Origin: Brassica napus
Lineage: Eukaryota; Streptophyta; Magnoliopsida; Brassicales; Brassicaceae
NCBI RefSeq assembly: GCF_020379485.1
Contig: NC_063452.1
Span: 11,883,065-11,947,064 of the forward strand
Reading direction: 5' to 3'
Length of the DNA: 64,000 nucleotides
The notes beneath the pieces were generated by a model that worked only from the letters and a program-made list of their open reading frames with translations, was not told the DNA's origin and did no database searches. The translations under genes were made by a program, and so were the position numbers. Every line of letters starts with the position of its first letter. Position 1 is the first letter of the stretch. This document shows, in pieces, positions 44,902 to 58,414 of the stretch.

Positions 44902-46344
44902 CGTCTCTGTTTTAACAATCTCCAAGTTTGCAATGTTTTAGTTTTTGTGTTGTTTCGGCTACCAATATCGGAATCTATCTTCTGGTTTTGTAAACCAGTT
45001 TAATAACATGTTATTTTCAATAGTTTCAACGTATTGTACTGAATTGATGAACTGCTTTTATATTAGCCTGGATCATTGCATTATAGGGGGATTGATTGTT
45101 GAACAATGCGTTTAAATGATTTATACACAATCTTTGCTGATCTTGTGTGTTCAGTCAGTGTAGTTTCGATCTATTTAAAGAGTATTTTGTGATATGAATT
45201 TGGTTGAAATCGTGAAAAACAGTTATGATTTTGTTCATCATTTGGCCTTAACTTGACACGCGATTATGAAAAGAACCCTTTTAAATATAAAACCAGTTCA
45301 CTGACTAAACAAATATTTTAAATATTTTAAATATTTTTTTTGTAGCCATTACTATTAGATTTAGATTTTCGTAATTATAAAACGACACATACTAATATTA
45401 CTTGAAAGGGGGGATTTGCATATATCGTTTTACAGATATTGGGTTTAACTGATTTTTAAATTTTTACGCAGCTTATATGTAAAATTGCCCTATATTTAAC
45501 CTAAAAATTGTCAAATATGTCCTTCATGCTAATTTTGTTAAATACTTCGGTTTGGGTTTAGTGTTTGCGGCTTCGGTTTTAAGTCTAAGATGCGGGTTTA
45601 TTGCATATGATTTGTGATTAAGGTCAAGGATTTAGACAATTATATAGGGAAATCGTATTTCAAATTAACGGTTTCGGTTTATGGTCTAGAATTTGAATAG
45701 AAAGTATGCGGTTAGGAGTTAAGGTATAGGACTTTGGTTTAGGGTTTAGGGTTTGAATTTCAGGTGTACAGAACAAGGTCCAGGGATATATATTTAGGAT
45801 TTTAATTTTACGGTTTGGATTTAGGGTATAGGACTTCATTTTTGGGTTAAAGAGTTTCTTCAGTTATAGTTGAGAAATATATGACATTTATTTCGTTCCA
45901 TCATTTTTCTGTGAAATAATGATGGCATGAACATAAGAAATACTAATTAACTATTTTGTATCACCAAGAGAGCACAAACGTCAAATGTGCAAAACCGATA
46001 ATAAAAATACCATTGATTTATACATGTTATTATACAATATGACATTGAGTCCTGATTATAAATAAACCCAGAACCCACTATTATCCAAATGAAACCAACT
46101 TTGTTTTATGAATTTAAACATGTAGAAAATCATAATGGAACTGATCCCCCGTTTTTAGGCTTTTATATGCATTAATACAGTCAAATCCCATTTTAAAAGT
46201 CGATCTGAAAACATAGTTAAGCCCAAATATAAAGAAGACGGATTTCAAAACTCAAAACCCTAAATTGAGCGACGTGTTTAGTAGGTCTCTATAAATCTGC
46301 TACCAAAAATTACAATCATAGCGTCCGAACATTCTCCCCTTTCA
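44902..46344 (+). other. AT-rich spacer, no gene seen
   Basis: Degenerate TTTAGGGT and TTCGGTTTAGG phrases cluster at 45540-45860. A TATA-like box (CTATAAATC) at about 46290 precedes the next ORF. Confidence 0.45.
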
Positions 46345-46866
46345 ATGAAGCCGCTCAAATATAATTGGTCAATTCCTACCCAGGTATTAGCGAGCTACTA
46401 AACTAAATTTTTTTGCAATACAAATTTGTTCAGCATAAAAGATAATTTTTATGATCCTATAGGAATTATGCACTTTTGATCCTGAAAAATCTCCATTGGA
46501 TTCCTATGGCTATGTAAGTTTTTTTACACATAAAATATTTTGTTTCTATTATACGTTTGGAGTACTTACAAGTCATAATTTGATGTTTGTTATGTGACAG
46601 TGTTACGAAAAGTTGACAATCATACAGACAATAAAGTCATTAAGAGGTATCAGTTTCACATTATGATGCACTTTACACACGGAAACCAACATTCAGCTAA
46701 TATCCACGATGAACCAGATAAATCCAATTTTATGGATTGGATGGAGACTAACAAACAAATACGTAGAGGAGTAAATCTAAAGTCTTTGATTAGAAAGTAT
46801 TGTGCTGTTCGTAACTTTGTTTGGGATCCATTGACTAAAACATGGTCATCTAAATTTGAGATTTGA
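46345..46866 (+). CDS. Unknown Helitron ORF, three possible exons, C-terminal 90 codons open
   Basis: The clearest part is 46597-46866: RKVDNHTDNKVIKRYQFHIM, MHFTHGNQHSANIHDEPDKS, NFMDWMETNKQIRRGVNLKS, LIRKYCAVRNFVWDPLTKTW, ending with TGA. Upstream, MKPLKYNWSIPTQ (46345-46383) and ELCTFDPEKSPLDSYGY are separated by GT-AG introns and look coding. However, joining them to the last exon gives a different frame, so either the model is incomplete or there is a frameshift. No known domain is recognised. It has its own TATA-like box. Confidence 0.4.
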
Positions 46867-47798
46867 AGTTACTATATGTTTTTCCGTATTTAACTCTTAA
46901 TTATTGGATTTGGTTTTATTTATTACTTCGTTGGGTTTTTTTAAATTTTAATATTAAAAATCTTCATTTGTCGTATATAAGCTTCTCTGATATATTTATC
47001 CATTACTGTTACTATGAATGCAGCCGTCGTAATATTATGCTTATATTATATACATTAATTTGAAGCATAATAATATCTTAAATATTCAAGTGATTAGGCG
47101 GCTAAATATCAAAATTAGTAAAACCAACTTTTAAAAGAAAGAAAAAATCAGTTACCTTAATATCAGAAATATTATAGGTAACATGCATGAAGCCGTCATA
47201 ATATTAAATTTATAAAGTATAACCTAGGAACTGATTTAACTTGACCAATACGTAATTCATATTGATATCTTTCTTAAAACTGTATATCACACACTTGCCG
47301 AATTAATAATTAAATGTGTTTATATTACATCAGATGTATTTGAATAGTATGTATTTGAATAGAATAGTTTCTCAAACAATAGACCACTTAAACTTATGGT
47401 AATAATATATCCGATATGTATTAGTTTAGGAAATGCATTAAATCAATTGAATAAGTTCATCCGAGATTTCTTCATTCTTAAAAGATAATAAAAGTTAGAA
47501 GTTTACTTGACCAGTACTCATGTCCTTATTCATATGAATAAGAATAAATTGTTGCTCAAACAAGAATAATAAAATCAGTTTTACTTAAGTGGTTGGATTT
47601 TCTAATTTGACGCTAGGTTTTTCATATGCTCCTATAAATAAAACTAACCTTTACTCGACATGTTATATCGTATTGAGTACAAAGAGGTTACAATCTCCAC
47701 TCTATATCTTCTCTGTTATTATGTTGTTAGTATGTTATACAAATCGATCTAAGTAGTTTGTATATAGGTCTTTGTCAAAACATAGTATTCTTGAAGCA
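46867..47798 (+). other. AT-rich spacer with promoter of the short RPA-like gene
   Basis: CCTATAAATAAAAC at 47631-47644 is a TATA-like box about 165 bp before the ATG at 47799. A direct repeat of ATGTATTTGAATAG lies at 47335-47360. No gene is seen. Confidence 0.45.
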
Positions 47799-48586
47799 AT
47801 GTTAACCATGAAGAGAACAATTTCTGAAATTATTGAAGCACCAACGGTAAATATTTTTGGAATTATCATATGAAGCGTTTTTTTTTCTGAAAGAGGAAGA
47901 CAAATATGATTTAACTACAAATTTATTGTCATTTAAATGCTTCAAATTAGGCTGGAACTTATATGGTTGTTACAAAAATTGAGGCCATTGATTTGGATAA
48001 ACCATGGTACTACACTGCCTGCAATTTTTGCAAAAGAAAAATGGCCAGACAAGGAGATGGTTTTGAGGGAAACATGCAACATCTTCAACATAATCCTATA
48101 TACAACTGCAAAACATGCAACAAGGATTTTGAACATGCTATTCACTGGTACGGCCGTTTATAAAGATTTATCTTGATGCCTTTGTAATAAATCAGTATTA
48201 TATGTTTGTATACTAATTTAAATAGTGTATTTTTTAGTTACTACTTGGTTGTACGTGTCTTTGATGACTCAAAGGGAGAAGTCAAGTTTTTGCTTTTCAA
48301 CAATATTGTGGAGAGGCTCATTAAAAGACCTGCGTTTGAGTTAGTCCAAGAGGCTGGTCAGGTATTTTCTTCGTTTTTAAGATTAGGGGAACTAAGGAAA
48401 TTGCATTTATATATATTCTTTGAAAGATGTATTATTGTTTTACAGGAAAATCCACATTTTCTACCTCAGTCTCTAACTGATTTGATTGGGAGAAAACTTC
48501 TATTTAAGATTACTATCGCAAGTAATGGTCAACAAGAACATAATGCAGCATATGTTGTTGATTTAGTGATTGCAATGCAGGAGTAA
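47799..48586 (+). CDS. Short RPA1 C-terminal-like protein of the Helitron
   Basis: Exons are about 47799-47846, 47951-48147, 48238-48361 and 48446-48586. They encode MLTMKRTISEIIEAPT, AGTYMVVTKIEAIDLDKPWY, a four-Cys zinc ribbon (CNFCKRKM ... CKTCNKDF), the OB-fold strand set (YLVVRVFDDSKGEVKFLLFN) and DLIGRKLLFKITIA. This corresponds to the zinc-ribbon OB fold (DBD-C) of RPA70 only, about 170 aa. A possible last exon near 48683-48726 (HFVIFNDYESDED) is seen, but the natural donor joins it out of frame, so the stop at 48584-48586 may be the real end. It lies between the unknown ORF and RepHel. Its role is probably in single-stranded DNA handling. Confidence 0.7.
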
Positions 48587-49420
48587 TTCAACACTTCGAT
48601 CCACATGTAACAATCATAATAGTGATAAATCAAAATTAATTGTGACCAGTATAAGTTCTAACGAATTTTTTTTTTTTGCAGCCACATTTTGTGATTTTTA
48701 ATGATTATGAGTCGGACGAGGACTGATGCTAATCCTTTCTTAAGGAACTAAGTTGAAGTCCAATATGCCCGTCAAAGTGCAAGAGTTTAAGAATTAATTT
48801 GTTTTTCTGTTCATCAAATTTCATAATGTTTTCCGTTGTCTCTCTTTTGGGTTTTATATTTATGAGAATTAATTATGAGGTGTTATTTGGTTCGTTATAT
48901 ATAACAACTCCTTTAATCTATTTATTTTTCCACATTACAGCAAAATTATTGTTTTAAGCTTTAAAAGTACGGAACTTATCACTAGAAGATAGTATAGAAC
49001 TATATATTCGACATTTCAAACAAAAGGTTGTTATATATATGTTAAAGTTCCAAAAAAGCATAATTAATAAACGAATAAAGTAAAAGAAGGTAATATATTG
49101 AATTAAATTGTCATAAATAGTTTACCAATAAATATCATATTCACTTGCGCAAGGAATACATACATGGTAAAAATTTGATAAGGCAACTTTATTTGGCAAC
49201 AAAGGATTATACGTATATTTTGAAGATGATATAACCTAATGGTCATGTATCGATTTCAATTATATTTTGCTGAAGAGGTCGGCTTCTGAACTTTATATCT
49301 TCGACTTCCTTTCAAATTATATAAGTTTATTCAAGCCTGTATTCTAATTGCATACGATTCAATCTATACGTAGTGTCTTGGTGTTACTGAAAAACAAGCA
49401 TTCGATTTTGAGTGGGAAAC

Positions 49421-52400
49421 ATGAAGAGAAGTAATCCACTGTCTACAGACACGGGGAATAAATCACAGAAGAAAAAAAAAAACAGTGTATGTTCTACATA
49501 AAATAAATAAAAACATTTATAAATGTTGAATTTTCCTACTAGTGAATACAAAGAATGATACGTTATCACTAACGTTTCTGTAGTTTATTCACAGACTTAG
49601 TTTGTTGACGCAGGTACCAATGAAAAAGAGAATACTCCAATGGGGAATATAACACAAAACTCATCTATCACTAACGTTTCACCTCTGCCCAGTATAAATC
49701 CTTTTAGGACGCCCTTGCAGAATGTTACGAATCAAGTATTTCGACCCATTATTCCAATTCCACCAAAGTCAAATCCGTCAAAAAACGTTGAAAATACATC
49801 GACACATACTGTCCCATTAAATTGTGTTTTTCAAAGTTTTAAAGATGGACTAACACATCAAGCTAGAGCTGCACGAAAGGAATACTGAATAACAAAAGAA
49901 CAATAGGGCTTACTACCTCAAATAGAGGTTAGTCTCCTAACGCTTTCATTATCCCCACGTTTATTCTTATTACTGTATTGATTAAAAACATTTCTGAAAA
50001 ATTCATTTTCATTACATTGTACAGTTACCATGATTGTCAAGCCAACCAAGACATCCGTTGTACCACCTCTAGGTATAAGTTTATGTTCAAAGGAAGAGTT
50101 AGAAGACTTTTTAAAGAATGAGTAATGATGGAACCCTTTCTGAAAATTAGCTTATGAATTCTATTTATGTCTGTAGGTCTCTATAATTCAACGCAAAGTT
50201 CACCTACTCTTGCAAATTTGAGTGTTTCTGGAATCAACATGCACCCATCGAGTAATAGCATTGTTTATTAATTACTGCTTATTATATAAGTAGTGCTTAT
50301 ATAGTATGATCGTATACAAATAGTTAATAAAATAGTAATAAATTAATAGTTTAGCACAAGTTACGTATAATTAAAAATTATCATTCCTTAAAGTACTATT
50401 GGTTATCAAGAAACTATATCCCGGAGTACCTTGAGGAAACGAAAGACAATTGGATCACCTCCATCGGTGAATTCAAAGACAAGACATAAGGAAGGTAACA
50501 ACGGGTTTTAAATAATGTTTTGTCGTTATTATAAGTTATATGCTACTATTTCAAAAGTGCGACTAAACTTAAACAAATTTATACAGCAAGACAAGGTCCC
50601 AACATGACACGCCATAGTATCCCGACTGGTCCAGCAGTGTCTGTAGAAGATGCACCTCGTGAAGGTAATTTTTTAGATATTTGTAATAGTACTAATATGA
50701 TGTATACTGAAAGGTAAAAATTAATATTATATCTATTTCATGAATTGATTTGCGCTAGACCTTTGTTTATATGTTAAAATAAATCTTTTTCAGCTACTCA
50801 AAGTCCATTCCAACAAACCAAAACCAATGAATTCATTCCTCCACCAAGGTTCATCGTCGAGGATCATCCTGAAGGTAAAATGTCTATTCCATCTATACAT
50901 ATACAAAACGTTATATTTATGGATCATATATTTTGACTTTGTAGTACACTTTTTCACGCAGTTTACAATAATCGATATGCAATGGAAAGTGAGTCTGAAA
51001 ATGAAAATGATAATGAAGATGAGGAGAATCAGACTTACACTACCTATCCAGCTGGAGAGACTTTGATAAACACATCACCACAACATATCCCACAAGAAAC
51101 TAATAATACAGTTACTTCGCCTATTGTCATTGGGATACAAAAAAACGGTGATGACCTGAAAATTACTACAATGTTTCTTACAAATAAATAACCTCGATAT
51201 TAGTTTTTTTTTTAATGAAGATATTTGACGAAACACAGGTTACTACGACGACGGAGATCCAGGTTGGAATTGTAAGTTTTGTCAAGCATATATGTGGTAT
51301 GGTGAAAGAATTGGAAAACGCCGGCGTAGTGCCAATCCTGTATTCACAATGTGTTGTAAACATGGTAAAGTTGTACTTCCTCGGCTCGCGAATCCTCCAA
51401 TGGAGTTAATGACTTTGTTATGCAAAGGAGACGAGTTAAGCAAACATTATCGAGAGTTCATACGAGCTTACAATATGATGTTCTCTTTCACATCTCTTGG
51501 GGGGAAGATAGATCATTCTATTAACAATGGTCGTGGACCATTTGTTTTCCGAATGTCCGGTGAGAACTATCATCGTATTGGTGATATAGTTCCCGAGCCT
51601 GGACAAGCTCCAAACTTTTCCCAGCTCTATATCATTGACACTTTAAATGAGATCAAAAATAGACTTGACGCTTATGCCGGGTAATTTACTTCATTATATG
51701 AAGTTACTATGATTATATTGTTCGCTTTGTAGTATGGTCGACGTTTTGTTAACTTATATTAGGATTTTTTTAAAACTTTGCAGGTCTGACAGAGCTGCTG
51801 CTAAGAAACTAAGAGAACCACTTGTTCTTCTTCTGAAGAATGTGTTAGATCAGTGTAACCCTCATGTCAAGGCTTTTAGGTCTGCAAGAGACAGATTCGA
51901 CGTGGAAGGATCAACAGGTTATAGGATGAGATTGATTGAAAGTCGACAATCTGATGGACGGACCCATAATCTGCCGACTGCAAATGAAGTTGCTGCTTTG
52001 ATACCTGGAGATTTTGTTTTAAATATGGAGACACGAGATATTGTTCTAGAGAGTACAAGTGGAAAGTTGCAAAGGATAAGTGAATTACATCCAGTGTATT
52101 TGCCTCTGCAATATCCACTATTGTTTCCATATGGAGAGGATGGCTTTCGATTAAATATTCCTATTGGTTTTGAAGACAGCACTGCGAGAAAACGCAAGAA
52201 TGTAACTATGCGTGAGTACTTTGCATTTCGGATTTTAGAGAGGAGGTGGGAAGCACCTACAATTACAAGATCAGGCAGATTGTTTCATCAGTTCCTTGTG
52301 GACGCTTACACAATGATAGAATCGAGTAGACTACGTTACTTATGGCTGAATCAGAAAAAGCTCCGGTCAAGTAGTTACGCTGCAATCCAGAAAGCAGCTA

Positions 52401-55400
52401 CAAGAGCTGGAGCTAAGATGGCGGAACAAGGGAGCTGAATTTTCATTCCAGCAACTTTCACCGGGGGAAAAAGGTATATGAAGCAGCACTACTATGATGC
52501 CATGGCTCTGTGCAAATACCATGGATTTTCCGATATTTTTATCACTTTTACGTGTAATCCAAAATGGCCTGAAGTTACAAGGTATCTGAAAAATATAACC
52601 TGACCACCGAAGACAGGCCAGAAATATTGTGTAGAGTTTTCAAGATGAAACTCGATAATCTTATCGGCGAGTTGACTAAAAAGAACGGCTCCTTATTCGG
52701 TCCTGTTGCTGCAGGTAAATCTTCTTTACATATTACTTATATTAATTTTTTAATCAAAACAACTAATGTAGATAGCTGTTTTGTTTATTAAAATTGACTA
52801 ACTATTTTATTTTTTTATTTTGTCAGTAATGTACACGATTGAGTTTCAAAAAAGAGGAATGCCACACGCTCATATTCTTGTCTTCATGGAAAAATGATCA
52901 AAATTTCCAACAGCCGATGATATAGATAAGATTATTTCCGCTGAAATACCAGACAAGACAGTAGATCCAGACCTGTATGTGATCGTTGGGGATTGTATGA
53001 TGCATGGTCCTTGCGGTGCAGCAAAGAAGGATAATGTATGTATGGTTAACGGTAAATGTTCTAAGATGTTTCCGAAACCTCTCAACATCAGGACATCGAT
53101 TGACGCAAATGGATTTCCAGCTTACATGCGTCGGATTGATGGTAGGTTCATTGAGAAAAATGGAATCAGATTAGACAATGGATTTGTTGTACCATACAAC
53201 AGAGACCTCATGCTTCGATATCGCGCCCATATGAATGTAGAGTGGTGCGTCCAAACACGAGCTGTTAAGTATCTTTTCAAATATATTCATAAGGGACCTG
53301 ATTATGCCTCAGCTGCAATGGATAAAGAAGATGAAGATGGCGTCATTGACGAAATCAAAACATATTACGACTGCAGGTATTATTATATTTATACCAATTC
53401 GTGTTACTATTTAGAAAGTACTATATTCTATAAATTTATAACAATATATTAAAAATTCAGTAGAAACTCTATAAGCTATTCATTAATTATAGAAGATCAA
53501 TAAATTAATACTAATTATAATATTGAACTTTATACATTAAATTAATTTCTCCAATCCAAGTTTGCGCAAGTAATCCGCTATTAAAAAAATATAATACGAA
53601 AAAAATACTAAGATAATACAAAATTTGTATTCTACTCTATGTCTTTGCAAAGGAAACGAAATTACATCAATAATCTATTACTATTAGTACAAATATATAT
53701 GTATAAACTTTAAAAAATATCAAATATCATAGATGAAATTTATATAACTCATTTGTTATAAATAAAATAAATACATTATTAACAAATAGAGTTTATCTAT
53801 CTTTTACATTTTCTGGCCAAGGTTCATCTTTACTCATTTATGTTTTCGTGTTTCTTAATTAGATATATTACTGCATGCGAGTCGTCTTGGCGGATTCTTG
53901 CTTTTCCTACACATTTTCGTACTACTTCTGTAGAGAAACTTGGCTTTCATCTTCCGGATCAGGAACTGGTATTTTTTGATGAAGACGAACCTATTGAGAG
54001 TATTCTCAACAAAAAGACTGTCAACCAATCCATATTTTTGGCCTGGTTCATAGCAAACAGAAAATATGCAGAGGCAAGAGAGTTGACATATGCGGAATTT
54101 CCAACAAAATTCGTTTGGAAATCAGGTACGAGAGAATGGGTACCACGGAAACGAGGCTTTGCGATAGGGAGGATTGCGCATATTCAGCCATCAGGTGATG
54201 AGCTATATTTCTTAAGAGTATTGCTAAACTAGGTAAGAGGGCCGACATCATACGAGGATATAAGAACAGTTGATGGTGTTTTATATCATACATACGAAGA
54301 TGCTTGCTATGCGTTGGGATTGATGGATGATGACAAGGAATTCATAGAAGCTATCAAAGATGCCAGTGACTGTAGTTCTGCGACGTATGCAAGGAGGATT
54401 TTTGCGAGAATGTTGGTTTCCAAATCGTTGTCTCAGCCTCATGTAGTGTGGGAAGCTACTTGGGAGTATCTTATCCACGATATTCTTTACAAGAAGCGGT
54501 GAGAAACTGGACGACCTGGTGAGTTTTGTCCAATTAAACTTTCTTATTGTAAGAATGTCTATGTTAATTTAATAGAATTATCAAACTTGCAGATATGAAC
54601 TTGACCATAGAGCAGATCAAAAATATTGCTCTTACTTAGATCGAAAATCATTTGCTCAGCAATGGTCGTAGCCTCAAGAAATGGCCCCACATGCCAAAGC
54701 CAGAAAATTTTGGAGATTACAACGGCAATCGCCTTATAGATGATGAGCTTAATTATGTTGTGGAAGATCAGCTAAAGGAAAATGAAAGACTTATGGCGAT
54801 GATAACAGATGAGCAAAGAGGGGTATACGAACAGATTCTGGATGCAGTTTTAAATGATAGCGGTGGAGTGTTCTTTCTTTATGGTTATGGAGGCACAGGA
54901 AAAACCTTCGTATACAGAGCACTCTCGTCATCTATCCGATCTAAAGGTATGATTGTTCTAAATACCGCATCAAGTGGAATTGCAGCATTGTTGTTGGAAG
55001 GAGGTAGAACCGCACATTCCAGATTTGGTATTCCGATAGATGCAGACGAATTCAGCACTTGCAAGAAAATGGAGCCAGGATCAGATCGTGCAGAATTAGT
55101 TAAAGCGGCAAAGTTAATTGTATGGGATGAGGCGCCTATGATGAGCAGACACTGTTTCGAGACGTTGGATCGCACTATGCGTGATATTATAAGATCTTGT
55201 GAAGATAAACCTTTTAGGGGGGTAAAGTTGTTGTTTTCGGTGGAGATTTCAGACAGATTTTACCGGTTATACCTGGAGGTGGTAGAGCAGAGACTGTTTT
55301 GGCGGCTCTGAATTCGTCATATCTTTGGGAGCACTGCAAAGTTCTGAAGCTAACAAAAAACATGAGATTGCTGGCTGGTCTTACTGATGATGCAGCAAAA

Positions 55401-56330
55401 GAGCTTGAATCCTTCTCAAACTGGATTTTGGATATAGGAGATGGAAAAATAAATTTGCCTAACGACGGTCAAGTTGAGATTGACATCCCTTCTGATTTGC
55501 TGATACAAAATAGTGGAGAAGACCCTATTGAGACTATGGCAAAAGAGGTTTATGGACAAGCTTTTCAAACTTCAACAGATAAGGATTTGTATAGACATCG
55601 AGCCATTCTTACTCCCACAAATGATGAAGTGGATAAAATAAATGACTACATGCTTTCACAGTTGCCAGGTAACATGTTTTATCATTTATTCTTATGTTCA
55701 ACTAACTTTGTACATATCACTAAACAAACGGATTTACATATGCTTTCAGGAGAAGAGAAGGTTTACCTTAGCTCTGACAGTATTATCCCATCCGATGTTG
55801 ACATAGAAGAAAATGTCGTATATCCTGCAGAGTTTTTGAACAGTGTTAAAGTGGCTGGACTGCCTAGACATTGCTTGAAGCTCAAGGTTGGTGCTCCTAT
55901 CATGTGTCTTCGTAACATGGATGTTGCAGATGGTTTATGTAATGGTACTAGGCTAATTGTTACTCAGTTACTGCCCCATGTGATAGAAGGTAGAATTATA
56001 ACCGGAAACAAAATTGCTTGACATCCGGTTTGGATCCCTAGAATGTTTGTCACACCACCTGACACCAAGTTCCCCTTCGGAATGCGTCGAAGACAGTTTC
56101 CAGTTACTTTGGTTTTCGCGATGACCATCAACAAAAGTCAAGGTCAAACACTGGAAAGTGTTGGGTTGTTTCTGCTCAAGCCAGTGTTCTCTCATGGTCA
56201 GCTCTACGTTGCACTTTCAAGAGTTAAGTCGAGATCTGGATTGAAAATCCTAATAACTGGTAAAGAAGGGAAAACGCAGACAGAAACGTTGAATGTTGTC
56301 TACAAACATGTTTTTCAGAATATTCCATAG
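49421..56330 (+). pseudogene. Helitron Rep/helicase (RepHel), degenerate
   Basis: Small N-terminal exons start at 49421 (MKRSNPLSTDTGNKSQ) and lead to the first large exon at 51239 (GYYDDGDPGWNCKFC). The Helitron_like_N domain spans 51239-53376. The Rep HUH site is PHAHI (52862-52876) and the catalytic Tyr pair is in KYLFKYIHKG (53267-53296). A PIF1-type helicase follows at 54660-56320, with Walker A YGYGGTGKT (54880-54905), Walker B LIVWDEAP, NKSQGQTL and YVALSRVKS. The frame is broken by stops at 52436, 52895, 54230, 54500, 54637 and 56019 and by frameshifts near 52590 and 55215. RepHel nicks, transfers and unwinds Helitron DNA by rolling-circle transposition. Key residues are visible, but the protein cannot be made whole. 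Confidence 0.88.
53378..53862. repeat. Long RepHel intron containing an ACTCTATAA-type repeat
   Basis: The intron follows TACGACTGCAG|GT and ends at TTAATTAG|A. It is much longer than the other RepHel introns. It contains GTAGAAACTCTATAAGC and AATAAATTAATAC near its start, the same motif as near 7220 and 8260, so a MITE has probably inserted here. Confidence 0.5.
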
Positions 56331-57084
56331 TCACGGTATGTAATTTTAATCTACTTTCTTTTCAAATACAAAATTTTAAGTATATAGTATGCTACAATTA
56401 TTTACTTTTTGTATTTTCCAGATGGGTAGTGATGGGTTAGGAACTGATTGTATTCAGGAGCATCCCGTTTTCTGACTATTTCGATGAAAGTATGTCTACT
56501 TTAATATTATTTCATGTTAACTTTTATTTTCTTACTTATAAATCTGTAAAATAATGTTCATCCGACAAATTACTTACATTATTTATTTAATTTTTTGCAG
56601 GTTTCTAAATTATTTTGCATTATTTTTCGACAATTGTACTTCATAATTTATATTTTTATGGATAATTTTTTGATTTTTTTTTAATATATTTTCTTTTACT
56701 ATGTCTACACAAAAGTTTATTTTATTATTAATGGAAACAAAATATTTTATTCTCCACCATAGATTTTAACGACAGATATACAATACATTTCTAATTAATG
56801 ATAATATAAAATCTGAATTTTCTAAAATTATGCAATATTTATTCCATATTTTGAATGAAAGTTTCTTCGTAAACATACAAAGAAAATATGGACGTTGCAA
56901 TTATACGTACACGGTACACACAATATCTGCCTCTTCATACTGAAGTTACTTTGTTCCCTCTCGTCCATCTCAAATTGGTGTGCGATCTTTTTTCCACGCC
57001 TGATGAATTCTCCCAAAGACGGTTGTTGACATAGTATAAAATCCGTTACTTATAAAATCATATAAGATTTAGTCTATATTTTGA

Positions 57085-57124
57085 ATTTTCTTATGTCCGC
57101 ACAGGATGCGTACCGGTCACCTAG
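57085..57124 (+). other. Helitron 3' terminal hairpin and CTAG end
   Basis: TTATGTCCGCACAGGATGCG followed by TACCGGTCACCTAG. The CGCA/TGCG stem lies about ten bases before CTAG, which acts as the replication termination signal in Helitrons. Confidence 0.65.
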
Positions 57125-58414
57125 TAAAATATTATATTGATTAACTATTAAACACAAAAAATGGAGATTGTGATCCCCACCGAGAGAAAAAGAAAACAAA
57201 AATAATGGGTTTGTGGGTTTCTCATACATTTCTCCCTTTTCTCGTTTCTTGAGCATCATTTCAATTTAAGAATATTATTGACAATTTGTTGCTTTATATT
57301 TTATAATTCTATAATAACTTTTTCTTAGTAGTATAATGTTGGTATATTCCAAACTCATGAAAAGACCCAAACTAATTTGTATCCACGTAGACTTTAGTGT
57401 CACGAGGTTATTTTAAAACCGGATCCTTCTATAATTTGCCTACCAATAAACTAACCCGTATATTTTTTGACATTATTAATATGTAGTAATTTATATTTGT
57501 ATAATTATTTATTACTTAATACCACTATTCTCACAATCATGTACAATTTTTTTAGATTTTTCATGCGATATTTGGTACAAATTAGTGTTTTCATATTCGA
57601 TACAGTTTCATGGTCAACCCGGTATATTTGATGATCCGTAAATAATTCGGTTTAAATTTAACAAAAAAATCATTAATTAAAATCTAATAAAACCCGATAA
57701 TTCCCCTCCCCCCCCCCAAAAACTAAAATTAACGTGTGATCCGACACCGTCTAACCCGATAAAAACTACAAAAATTGTTAATTTTTTTAAAAAAAATTGA
57801 TTAAAATTTTCAAACACTTTAATATTACAGAAAATTGAATAAATTACATTTTTTTATTCTTAGACTTTGATGAAATTTGTACTGTCATTCAATAAAAATA
57901 AAGAAAATGGTAATATTTATTGATATGATAGTATTAGACTATTATTTTAGTTTTTATTCATAATCTATTATAAGTTTGTGTGTTTATCTATTTTAGATTT
58001 AAAAGTTAATTTTATAATATTTTTATAATTATTTATTATCTTATTTTTTGATAAAATTCTTTATTGGTATTAAAAATAATCAAATAATTTATTTTCATGA
58101 TGGATGAAAATTGAAATTAAAAAAAAATATTTAACAATATTTTGTAAATAAAAATTTAGTATCATCTTATATTTTTTAATGGTTAACAATCTTCTTTTCA
58201 TATATAACTATATATTACAATTTATTAATCTATTGATATGCGGTTCAACAACGGCCAATCCAGTGATCCTGATGATCCAAAAACTTATCCAATTCAGTGT
58301 TCGGATCGGGTTTATAAACATTGGTATGAACTATTTCGTATGACAGAAGGGTTTCAAACACTCAATCGTTATGTTACTTATGTACATATGATATCTCACA
58401 CGTAATAAGTCGGT
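57125..58414. other. AT-rich spacer, no gene seen
   Basis: A C run interrupted by one T lies at 57703-57717. The rest is AT-rich host-like or old repeat DNA without frames. Confidence 0.45.

Larger units (their letters stand above)
37730..57124 (+). mobile_element. Giant Helitron candidate (about 19.4 kb) with RPA-like, Rep/helicase and unknown cargo genes
   Basis: The 3' end is clear in form: GTCCGCACAGGATGCGTACC, then GGTCAC and CTAG (57121-57124), followed by host T. CGCA...TGCG forms a short stem. A fitting 5' end is A|TCTCCCTGTACATTAAATG at 37730, about 630 bp before the bHLH start, but that boundary is inferred. All genes inside point the same way: RPA1-like, two small paralogues, an unknown ORF, a short RPA-like gene and Rep/helicase. 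RPA-like plus RepHel is the usual plant Helitron gene set. The RepHel gene is broken, so this copy cannot move by itself now. Confidence 0.6.
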
